Positions 1-3,817 of a DNA stretch of 21,860 nucleotides are shown here, piece by piece. This stretch comes from a virus, in the IMG/VR virus record IMGVR_UViG_3300009155_000309, positions 1 to 21,860 of that record; one strand, given 5' to 3'. A model generated the notes under the pieces. It searched no databases and had not been told where the DNA came from. It saw nothing but the letters and a program-made list of their open reading frames with translations. Made by a program: the position numbers and the translations under genes. Position 1 is the stretch's first letter. Each line of letters starts with the position of its first letter.

Positions 1-1
1 A

Positions 2-217
2 ATGACTAACGATCAATTAGATCAACAAATGACTGAAACAGAAAAACTCTATAAAATCTGTATTCTTGATTTGCTTATAGCAATTGATGAGGATGTTGTA
101 GATTGGAGAGATCATCCTAAACTTTGGACTGCAATTCAAAAAGCAGATATTGCCCTTGATCTTTGGGCAGGAATGAATCTCAAACAAATCAAACAAGAAC
201 TGGAGCACACTAAATGA
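2..217 (+). CDS. Small hypothetical phage protein (71 aa), start uncertain at window edge
   Basis: I do not recognise a function. The 71-residue product is mildly acidic, with a short hydrophobic stretch (residues about 19-27, ILDLLIAID) that is too short and charged to be a convincing membrane segment. The C-terminal half is probably helical (ALDLWAGMNLKQIKQELEH). The first ATG is at position 2, so the upstream region and ribosome binding site are outside the window. An internal ATG at codon 10 is an alternative start. The stop overlaps the next ATG by 4 nt (ATGA), which suggests translational coupling and supports both genes being real. It reads in the same direction as the late baseplate cluster. 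Confidence 0.6.
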   Translation: MTNDQLDQQMTETEKLYKICILDLLIAIDEDVVDWRDHPKLWTAIQKADIALDLWAGMNLKQIKQELEHTK

Positions 218-405
218 ATATGATCTACAAAGAAGGATACGGTTGTGTATTCTCACTTGATGAATACAATGAACTTACATATGCTCCATTGTATGAGAAT
301 GGAATAGTTAATCTGAATGAGTTTGAAACAGTTGATATGGATATGATTGATATGGATGATATGGAAGTGTTTGATATTCGTAATCAATTAACTCGGATGA
401 ATTAA
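214..405 (+). CDS. Small acidic hypothetical protein (63 aa), conserved cyanophage type
   Basis: The N-terminal half (EGYGCVFSLDEYNELTYAPL, then YENGIVNLNEF) resembles a small hypothetical family I recall from T4-like cyanophages: an aromatic start, a 'FSLDE-N-YAP' core, then an acidic tail. No function is known to me. Residues about 40-53 are an Asp/Met repeat (VDMDMIDMDDMEV), encoded by tandem gatatggat-like DNA. The start is fixed by the ATGA overlap with the preceding gene, implying coupled translation. There is no clear terminator after the stop; the following DNA becomes extremely AT-rich. Confidence 0.65.
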   Translation: MNMIYKEGYGCVFSLDEYNELTYAPLYENGIVNLNEFETVDMDMIDMDDMEVFDIRNQLTRMN

Positions 406-478
406 TTGTATATGTGTTTGTATGTACTATTATAATGTAATATAATGATAATGTTATATTTAATGTATTGAGTATTCA
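399..478. other. Very AT-rich stretch beside DnaA-box repeats (candidate DNA unwinding element)
   Basis: By hand count, 14 of the 80 bases at 401-480 are G or C. It contains two TATAAT hexamers (431-436 and 441-446) and begins at the end of the 63-aa gene. It directly abuts the first 15-nt DnaA-box repeat at 485. AT-rich DNA next to DnaA boxes is the usual form of an origin unwinding element, but the assignment here is inference from composition and position only. The two TATAAT hexamers have only weak -35 partners (TTGTAT at 418-423, 17 nt before the second). Confidence 0.35.
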
Positions 479-484
479 ACAGGT

Positions 485-499
485 CTGTGGAAAACTTAT
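485..499 (-). repeat. 15-nt repeat copy 1 with cyanobacterial DnaA box
   Basis: The sequence CTGTGGAAAACTTAT is present here. On the minus strand it reads ATAAGTTTTCCACAG and contains TTTTCCACA (486-494), the DnaA-box consensus reported for cyanobacteria. Exact copies occur at 629-643 (opposite orientation) and 689-703 (same orientation). Three exact 15-mers within 220 nt of non-coding DNA are very unlikely by chance. Confidence 0.75.
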
Positions 500-567
500 G
501 TATCTCTGAGTTTCGATAGTGTTATTATTCTTTTTATGTCTGTTTATGTTGTTATCTTAGACTGCGT

Positions 568-596
568 ATCATAACACACTCGCCGCATAATGTCAA
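568..596 (-). promoter_or_regulatory. Leftward sigma70-type promoter
   Basis: Read on the minus strand, TTGACA (596 to 591) is followed after exactly 17 nt by TATGAT (573 to 568). That is a perfect -35 and a 5-of-6 -10 at optimal spacing. Transcription would start near position 561 and run leftward through the first DnaA-box repeat and the AT-rich stretch, then antisense to the 63-aa and 71-aa genes. No convincing leftward gene follows, so the product would be an antisense or primer-like RNA. The match is strong, but activity is unproven. Confidence 0.5.
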
Positions 597-628
597 TACC
601 CCCTGAGGGACTGTCAGAGTTCACACAT

Positions 629-643
629 ATAAGTTTTCCACAG
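629..643 (+). repeat. 15-nt repeat copy 2 with cyanobacterial DnaA box (inverted)
   Basis: The sequence ATAAGTTTTCCACAG is the exact reverse complement of copies 1 and 3, with TTTTCCACA at 634-642. The DNA after it (about 653-685) is a diverged direct copy of the DNA after copy 1 (about 501-531). Both share the order TATC, TGAGT, a TTTCG/TTTGC-like element, ATAG, then an AT run ending in ATTC. The array therefore seems to have arisen partly by duplication. Confidence 0.75.
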
Positions 644-688
644 ATTTTATAATTATCTGAGTGTTTGCAATAGTTTATAAGATTCGTC

Positions 689-703
689 CTGTGGAAAACT
701 TAT
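689..703 (-). repeat. 15-nt repeat copy 3 with cyanobacterial DnaA box
   Basis: A third exact CTGTGGAAAACTTAT, with TTTTCCACA on the minus strand at 690-698. It is followed 7 nt later by the weaker box at 711-719 in the same orientation. Repeat starts are 144 nt (copy 1 to 2) and 60 nt (copy 2 to 3) apart. Confidence 0.75.
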
Positions 704-710
704 ATAAACC

Positions 711-719
711 TGTGGATTT
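711..719 (-). repeat. Degenerate fourth DnaA-like box
   Basis: TGTGGATTT, which reads AAATCCACA on the minus strand. It keeps the TCCACA core of DnaA boxes but lacks the rest of the 15-nt repeat. It lies immediately beside copy 3 in the same orientation, as weak boxes often do in DnaA-box clusters. Confidence 0.45.
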
Positions 720-729
720 CGTTTACTTG

Positions 730-737
730 TATAAATA
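730..737 (+). promoter_or_regulatory. T4-type late promoter motif (TATAAATA)
   Basis: An exact TATAAATA, the T4 late -10 consensus (NATAAATA in cyanomyoviruses), immediately downstream of the DnaA-box cluster. Transcription would start near 745-750. No ORF of note follows for about 300 nt until the 55-aa gene at 1056, so the motif would give either a long leader or an untranslated RNA. A chance match is possible in AT-rich DNA. Confidence 0.45.
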
Positions 738-904
738 AAACATCTAACTCATTCGTTTGAGCAGCACTTGAACTCTCCTACGGGACCAAGAGGTAACAAT
801 CTGACAGAATGAAGCAGATAACCTATATCATACAAGAGGGAGTTTGAACACGGTCTCCGGCATAACAAAATCGTTGAGCAGCATACTCAGAAACACTTGA
901 TACG
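738..904. other. Gene-free, GC-richer stretch with a near-direct repeat
   Basis: I see no convincing gene here. The longest plausible reading frame is a 12-codon ORF at 809-847 without a ribosome binding site. The element TTGAGCAGCA occurs at 757-766 and 874-883. Both copies are preceded by TCGT, the first with one extra T, and each is followed by CACTTGA (immediately in copy 1, at 894-900 after copy 2). Short complementary segments such as GGAG/CTCC (840-857) are present but do not form a tRNA. Sitting between a late-type motif and early-type promoters, it could be a structured leader or untranslated RNA. That is inference. Confidence 0.35.
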
Positions 905-913
905 TTGATTGAT

Positions 914-922
914 TGTTATAAT
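914..922 (+). promoter_or_regulatory. Possible extended -10 promoter
   Basis: TGTTATAAT is an extended -10 motif (TGnTATAAT). The nearest -35-like hexamer, TTGATA at 897-902, is only 14 nt upstream of the -10, so the motif would have to rely on the extended element. It reads toward the 55-aa gene and lies about 75 nt upstream of a much better promoter. Confidence 0.3.
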
Positions 923-990
923 ACATAGCTCGTACTTACTAACCCTTTTTGAAGTGTATCAGATAAGGGTGGATTTGTTATATTCGTATA

Positions 991-1019
991 TTGACAGTTC
1001 GTTTGTTATGGTCTATAAT
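991..1019 (+). promoter_or_regulatory. Perfect-consensus sigma70 (early-type) promoter
   Basis: TTGACA (991-996), a 17-nt spacer and TATAAT (1014-1019): both hexamers and the spacing match the bacterial housekeeping consensus exactly. The predicted start is near 1026, giving a leader of about 30 nt that contains a strong Shine-Dalgarno before the ATG at 1056. Such promoters are typical of early phage genes transcribed by unmodified host polymerase. This one lies just upstream of a late structural cluster, so the 55-aa gene is probably an early gene within otherwise late territory. Confidence 0.75.
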
Positions 1020-1055
1020 CAAAGAAGTTCATTCTGTTTTACTGGGAGGTTTCTT

Positions 1056-1223
1056 ATGGTCAATTCGTATCTGTCAACTCAAAAGCATAAGTATCGTGTT
1101 ACTCTGGAACTTGATGTTCTTGAAGACTTTAATCCTCGTGATATTAATTGGAATAAACTCTTTAACCTTGAATCAAATGAACACGTAGATAGTTACGTAG
1201 AAGATCTCTCAGTTCGTTGGTAA
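1056..1223 (+). CDS. Small early-type hypothetical protein (55 aa)
   Basis: I chose the ATG at 1056 because GGGAGG (1044-1049) lies 6 nt upstream and a perfect sigma70 promoter ends 36 nt upstream. The same frame is open further left (from 909), but that extension would run through the promoter and is unlikely to be coding. The protein has a basic N-terminus (residues 1-15) and a core pattern, DVLEDFNPRDINWNKLFNLE, that I recall in general form from small cyanophage proteins (acidic-aromatic 'DFNP-INW-KLF'), ending EHVDSYVEDLS. The function is unknown. Its position beside DnaA-box repeats is reminiscent of the small rep genes by T4 oriE, but I see no sequence evidence that it is a replication protein. 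Confidence 0.7.
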   Translation: MVNSYLSTQKHKYRVTLELDVLEDFNPRDINWNKLFNLESNEHVDSYVEDLSVRW

Positions 1224-1241
1224 TCACTTGTTCGTTCTCTT

Positions 1242-1324
1242 ACAATTAAACAACAGTGATTGATTAGTTATTCGTTCAATCACTGTTCGTGTATGGACAG
1301 TATTATGTTATGTTGTTTAATTGT
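1242..1324 (+). repeat. Overlapping perfect inverted repeats (14 bp and 12 bp), structured-RNA candidate
   Basis: The outer arms are ACAATTAAACAACA (1242-1255) and its exact reverse complement at 1311-1324. The inner arms are AACAGTGATTGA (1252-1263) and its exact reverse complement at 1276-1287, with a 12-nt loop. The two helices share the bases AACA at 1252-1255, so they either stack with the outer one shortened or compete. A third pairing, TATGGAC (1292-1298) with GTCCATA (1342-1348), would cross the outer helix as a pseudoknot. Neither helix is followed by a T run, so these are not simple terminators. They lie just after the stop of the 55-aa gene. Confidence 0.6.
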
Positions 1325-1476
1325 TATTGGTGGGCGATGCCGTCCATATATAAAAAAAGGGTCCTTCCTAACCTACAGAGGTGACAAAACGAGCTCTCAA
1401 TATCACTTGAAATAAAAAAAATTTTCGCCAAATTTTATTATGAAAACCCCCTATTGGAATTTTTGGAGAGTATTGC

Positions 1477-1514
1477 TGGTCGGATGGATAATCAGATATC
1501 CACGACCATTTTTT
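1477..1514 (+). terminator. Rho-independent terminator
   Basis: The outer stem TGGTCG (1477-1482) pairs with CGACCA (1503-1508). An inner stem GGATA (1486-1490) pairs with TATCC (1497-1501) over a 6-nt loop, with a small internal loop (GAT opposite A). It is followed directly by TTTTTT (1509-1514). It would end rightward transcripts from the early-type promoter at 991, giving an RNA of roughly 490 nt, and isolate the region from the late genes downstream. Confidence 0.7.
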
Positions 1515-1596
1515 ATGGTTATTGGTTTTTGTTTTGCTCTGATATATAATGCGTTGACACGATAAATTTCCGAAAAAAAAAAATCGCGCAAAAATT

Positions 1597-1782
1597 ATGG
1601 ACAAAATATACCACATATATGTAAAGAATAAATGTGTCAGACACTCTCTTTCAGAGGAGCAGTTCAAAATTGAATGGTCTACTCTCAATTTACTGGCACA
1701 ATTACTAGACTGCCAAGCAACTGAGAGTGATCTTTCATATGAGGAACTGGACGTTATGAAAAATTTAGAGATGTCACATTGA
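1597..1782 (+). CDS. Small hypothetical protein (61 aa), conserved cyanophage type
   Basis: The pattern is a short beta-like start (KIYHIYVKNKCVRHSL), then SEEQFKIEWSTLNLLAQLLD and a DLSYEELD segment. It resembles small hypothetical proteins I recall from cyanomyoviruses ('YVK-K-V-SL-EEF-WTLN-L-LL... DLSYE'). The function is unknown. There is no clear Shine-Dalgarno; the upstream DNA is an 11-A run and an AT-rich segment. It stands alone between a terminator and the late promoter of the next gene. Confidence 0.6.
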   Translation: MDKIYHIYVKNKCVRHSLSEEQFKIEWSTLNLLAQLLDCQATESDLSYEELDVMKNLEMSH

Positions 1783-1787
1783 CAAAA

Positions 1788-1795
1788 TATAAATA
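1788..1795 (+). promoter_or_regulatory. Late promoter upstream of the glycosyltransferase-like gene
   Basis: An exact TATAAATA lies 35 nt before the ATG at 1831, immediately after the stop of the 61-aa gene. The spacing allows a transcription start near 1805 and a short leader. The motif matches the T4-like late consensus and makes this gene, and probably the small genes up to the terminator at 2979-3013, late-expressed. Confidence 0.65.
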
Positions 1796-1830
1796 GAACG
1801 CTAAAATTAAACTGAAATTGATTTCAAATT

Positions 1831-2601
1831 ATGGCAAAAGGATTTACTGTTAAAGCTGCTGCTCCGAAGCCCACAAAAAAGGAAGAGTGGGATTATGATG
1901 CGATTAAGGCACGTATGCGTGGAAAGAGCATTGTATTTTGCTTACCCGGTCGTGGATGTTCATTTACATTTCTCAAGGCATTTGTACAACTTTGTTTTGA
2001 CTTAGTACAAAATGGAATGAGCATTCAAATTTCTCAAGACTATTCATCAATGGTGAATTTCGCCCGTTGTAAGTGTCTTGGTGCAAATGTACTACGTGGT
2101 CCAAAGCAAATTCCCTGGGATGGAAAACTTCAGTATGATTATCAACTTTGGATTGATAGTGATATTGTTTTTGATTCACAGAAGTTCTGGCAATTGTGTG
2201 ATCTTTCACTCTCTGAAGATGGCACAGAACGTGAGATCACTGCCGGGTGGTATGCCACAGAGGATGGTTACACAACTTCTGTCGCTCATTGGTTAGAAGA
2301 AGATGACTTCCGTAAGAATGGTGGTGTAATGAATCACGAAAATACGGAATCTATCTCAAAGCGTAAGAAGCCATTCACTGTTGATTATACTGGTTTCGGA
2401 TGGGTGCTAATTAAGAAGGGAGTATTTGAAAATCTTGAATATCCTTGGTTCGCGCCGAAGATGCAGGTTTTTGAATCGGGTGCCGTACAAGATATGTGCG
2501 GAGAAGATGTATCATTCTGTTTAGATGCAATTGAGAAAGGTTTCAAGATCTGGTGCGATCCGCGCATTCGGGTTGGGCACGAGAAGACTCGTGTAATCTG
2601 A
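1831..2601 (+). CDS. Glycosyltransferase-like (GT-A fold) protein, 256 aa
   Basis: The sequence suggests a nucleotide-sugar-dependent transferase. Residues about 31-38 (GKSIVFCLPGR) form a first beta strand. YQLWIDSDIVF (about 104-114) contains the Asp-Ser-Asp (DxD-like) metal and nucleotide-sugar site typical of GT-A enzymes. Further motifs are TAGWYATEDGY (about 136-146), VDYTGFGWVLIKKGVFE (about 186-202) and a C-terminal CGEDVSFCLDAIEKGFKIWC (about 225-244), with the acidic ED-SFC element and a following DPRIRVGHEK typical of family-2-like enzymes. The acceptor is unknown: host surface glycan, phage DNA or a virion protein are all possible. A late promoter precedes it. Its stop overlaps the next ATG by one base (TGATG). 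Confidence 0.65.
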   Translation: MAKGFTVKAAAPKPTKKEEWDYDAIKARMRGKSIVFCLPGRGCSFTFLKAFVQLCFDLVQNGMSIQISQDYSSMVNFARCKCLGANVLRGPKQIPWDGKLQYDYQLWIDSDIVFDSQKFWQLCDLSLSEDGTEREITAGWYATEDGYTTSVAHWLEEDDFRKNGGVMNHENTESISKRKKPFTVDYTGFGWVLIKKGVFENLEYPWFAPKMQVFESGAVQDMCGEDVSFCLDAIEKGFKIWCDPRIRVGHEKTRVI

Positions 2602-2756
2602 TGAAAGAAAAAATTTACAATCTTTTATACAAAGGTCGTAAAATTTATATAAATCTCACTGCAGAAGAATGTAGTGAGATTCTTCAAGACTTCTCCGAAC
2701 AATTTTATGCCGGAGAAGATATTGATCCAAATGAACTTGAAATGGAGGAAATTTAA
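2601..2756 (+). CDS. Small acidic hypothetical protein (51 aa)
   Basis: The N-terminus (KEKIYNLLYKGRKIYINLTA) is basic and beta-like, followed by an acidic helix-prone half (EECSEILQDFSEQFYAGEDI, DPNELEMEEI). The layout, a beta hairpin then 'LT-EEC-EIL-D--EQFY', resembles small conserved cyanophage ORFs that I know only as hypothetical. There is no obvious ribosome binding site; the one-base stop-start overlap with the upstream gene implies translational coupling. The 3' end carries GGAGG (2744-2748), which serves the next gene. Confidence 0.6.
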   Translation: MKEKIYNLLYKGRKIYINLTAEECSEILQDFSEQFYAGEDIDPNELEMEEI

Positions 2757-2758
2757 CT

Positions 2759-2902
2759 ATGGCAACACGCAAATCACTGAGTGGATCAGATGGTATTGAT
2801 TCACATCCAAAGAATACCCGACAGGGTAATGGAAAGAATACAAAGTACTCTGCAACTAGCAGAAACAAACCACGTAAACCATTAAGAGGACAAGGTAAGT
2901 AA
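2759..2902 (+). CDS. Small basic hypothetical protein (47 aa), conserved cyanophage type
   Basis: The product begins MATRKSLSGSDGIDS, continues NTRQGNGKNTKYSATSRNKP and ends RGQGK. This pattern (RKS-SGSD ... TRQGNGK-TK-SATSRN ... RGQG) matches a very small protein I recall from many cyanomyovirus genomes. Twelve of 47 residues are Lys or Arg, with no hydrophobic core, so it is probably disordered and may bind nucleic acid or a virion partner; that is inference. The start is supported by GGAGG at 2744-2748, 10 nt upstream. The gap to the previous stop is 2 nt. Confidence 0.75.
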   Translation: MATRKSLSGSDGIDSHPKNTRQGNGKNTKYSATSRNKPRKPLRGQGK

Positions 2903-2903
2903 A

Positions 2904-2972
2904 ATGGGAGTTAAATGGATTCATAAGGGAGGTAAGTCCCGTCCAGATAAGCGTACATTACCTAAGAAATAA
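2904..2972 (+). CDS. Possible 22-aa lysine-rich peptide
   Basis: An ATG one base after the preceding stop opens a 22-codon ORF, MGVKWIHKGGKSRPDKRTLP then KK and stop. It ends 6 nt before the terminator stem at 2979. Eight of 22 residues are Lys or Arg, like the neighbour upstream. The tight spacing and the terminator directly after its stop favour a real gene, but it is very short and lacks a clear Shine-Dalgarno. Confidence 0.4.
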   Translation: MGVKWIHKGGKSRPDKRTLPKK

Positions 2973-2978
2973 TTCTTC

Positions 2979-3013
2979 AAAGCATTTGGAAGTTTTTCTG
3001 AATGCTTTTTTTT
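2979..3013 (+). terminator. Rho-independent terminator
   Basis: AAAGCATT (2979-2986) pairs with AATGCTTT (3001-3008), extended inside by GAA (2989-2991) with TTC (2996-2998), and followed by an 8-T run (3006-3013). It closes the run of genes starting at the late promoter near 1788. Confidence 0.8.
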
Positions 3014-3093
3014 GTATTTTTAAGAACTTATAATAAAAAAATTACCGGCGTTCCGCGTCTCTCTCTAGAAATAAACCGTTTGAAGAAAAGCAA

Positions 3094-3503
3094 ATGAGGC
3101 AATCTGAAGTTGAAAGAAACATTCGCAGATGGATTAAAGAAGTATCAAAGGTAAGAAAGGAATTAGGTAATTTTTCTATCTGTCCATTTGCAGCAAAAGC
3201 AAGATATCTGATTGTAGAGTGCGCTGCGAGCGCCATCGTGCCCGTTGAAGGATATCAGGTGATGTGTATGCCATTGAGAACTCATTTGACCTTCCGGAGG
3301 TTCAGAGATGGGTGCAAATTTATAACGAAAAGTATAGTGATTGGAAATTTTTTGAAGACTGTGCTTCTTATAATACCTACATAAAAGATATAAAGACAAA
3401 TAATGGACTTTATAATCTAATTCTAGCTCAACCAAAAGAAGAACTAAGGGAATTTAGAAAAAAGTTAGCGAAGACTGATTATGATTTAATTCAAAAGGGA
3501 TAG
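3094..3503 (+). pseudogene. Conserved cyanophage hypothetical gene broken by a -1 frame change
   Basis: Two overlapping reading frames together form one recognisable protein. Frame A (from ATG 3094) gives RRWIKEVSKVRKELGNFSIC PF, then AKARYLIVECAASAIVPVEG and YQV. Frame B (open from 3249, stop TAG at 3501) gives AIENSFDLPEVQRWVQIYNE, then FFEDCASYNTYI and YNLILAQPKEELREFRKKLA. The order 'LG-FS-CPFA ... IVP--GY-V ... FDL-EV--WV--YNEKY ... FFEDCA-Y-TYI ... TNNG-YNLILAQPK' is that of a cyanophage protein of unknown function as I remember it. Frame A beyond about 3270 loses all resemblance. A one-base loss near 3259-3272 would explain it. Alternatives are a sequencing error, or re-initiation at GTG 3264 (GAAGGA at 3247-3252 upstream). 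I see no slippery heptamer for programmed frameshifting. Positions 3014-3093 before it are non-coding. Confidence 0.65.
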
Positions 3504-3520
3504 AAACCCCTTTAAAAGTT

Positions 3521-3541
3521 CTGATTTCACAAAATCAGGAG
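3521..3541 (+). promoter_or_regulatory. Hairpin overlapping the ribosome binding site of the 80-aa gene
   Basis: CTGATTT (3521-3527) pairs exactly with AAATCAG (3532-3538) over a CACA loop. The right arm includes the first bases of the Shine-Dalgarno AGGAG (3537-3541) of the gene starting at 3548. A second small stem, AAAGGG (3494-3499) with CCCTTT (3508-3513), straddles the stop of the upstream gene. In T4, hairpins that mask ribosome binding sites on early read-through transcripts are known; a similar role here is inference. Confidence 0.4.
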
Positions 3542-3547
3542 AAAACA

Positions 3548-3790
3548 ATGGGCAAACAATCAGATAGAAATCAAGATTATATGAGAGAAATGTGGGGAAC
3601 AGAAAAATTAATCACTGATTATACAAAAAATTCATCAAAAATGCTTCGTGAAATCAACAATGATGATTTAACTCCCAAAAAACACGATTTTGCAATTCAA
3701 AATGAGATTCACGAAAAAATTCGTAATGATGATGACTATGATGATTGGGAGTATGGTACAGAACCACTATATGAAGTCAAGAAAAACTGA
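3548..3790 (+). CDS. Hypothetical protein (80 aa)
   Basis: I do not recognise it. It is hydrophilic, with no membrane segment or signal peptide. Basic and polar residues dominate the first half (GKQSDRNQDYMREMWGTEKL). The second half is acidic and aromatic (RNDDDYDDWEYGTEPLY). The start is well supported by AGGAG at 3537-3541, 6 nt upstream. The stop overlaps the late promoter motif of gene 25 (3790-3797). Confidence 0.65.
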   Translation: MGKQSDRNQDYMREMWGTEKLITDYTKNSSKMLREINNDDLTPKKHDFAIQNEIHEKIRNDDDYDDWEYGTEPLYEVKKN

Positions 3791-3797
3791 ATAAATA
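3790..3797 (+). promoter_or_regulatory. Late promoter of the gene 25-6 baseplate cluster
   Basis: AATAAATA matches the cyanomyovirus late motif NATAAATA, 20 nt before the ATG of gene 25. Its first base is the last base of the preceding stop codon. It probably drives 25, 6 and the giant gene, which follow with no gap or a 1-nt gap. Confidence 0.65.
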
Positions 3798-3817
3798 ACC
3801 ATAGATATAATAATTAA

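Larger units (their letters stand above)
1224..1596. other. Non-coding interval between the 55-aa gene and the 61-aa gene
   Basis: I see no gene here on either strand. It holds the nested inverted repeats, a near-duplicate of AATCACTTGTTCGT (1222-1235) at 1278-1290 with one base missing, several A tracts including an 11-A run at 1573-1583, and the terminator at 1477-1514. The sequence GATAAATT at 1561-1568 is a poor match to the late promoter motif and could serve the gene at 1597. Confidence 0.5.

Noticed and set aside
17-256. Leftward 79-aa ORF that could be the target of the leftward promoter.
   Set aside because: It is fully antisense to two coupled rightward genes, has no ribosome binding site visible, and its Cys/Phe/Ile-rich composition is typical of an antisense frame.
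431-446. Two TATAAT hexamers as rightward promoters.
   Set aside because: Their -35 partners match poorly (TTGTAT), and the hexamers are expected by chance in DNA with under 20% GC.
809-847. 12-codon ORF in the gene-free stretch.
   Set aside because: There is no ribosome binding site, no supporting context, and the length is within chance expectation.
825-865. tRNA-like 3' end (a GGGAGTTTGAACACGGTCTCC-like segment).
   Set aside because: The would-be T-stem arms do not pair, and there is no matching D-arm, anticodon arm or acceptor stem on either strand.
909-1055. N-terminal extension of the 55-aa gene to an ATG at 909 (104 aa).
   Set aside because: It would run through a perfect sigma70 promoter and has unlikely composition. 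The ATG at 1056 has a strong Shine-Dalgarno at ideal spacing.
1554-1590. A second TTGACA (1554-1559) as an early promoter for the 61-aa gene.
   Set aside because: At 16-18 nt downstream there is only a poly-A run, with no -10 hexamer.
1368-1688. Leftward 106-aa ORF.
   Set aside because: It covers a terminator and A tracts and overlaps the better-supported rightward 61-aa gene. Its composition (Phe-rich runs from poly-A) looks like a chance frame.
3042-3093. Coding start further upstream for the split gene, because the segment is GC-richer.
   Set aside because: No start with a ribosome binding site lies there. The segment looks like a leader, and the ATG at 3094 begins the recognisable part of the protein.
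3245-3285. Programmed -1 ribosomal frameshift in the split gene.
   Set aside because: No X-XXY-YYZ slippery heptamer is present, and the nearest stable hairpin is upstream of the junction rather than downstream.
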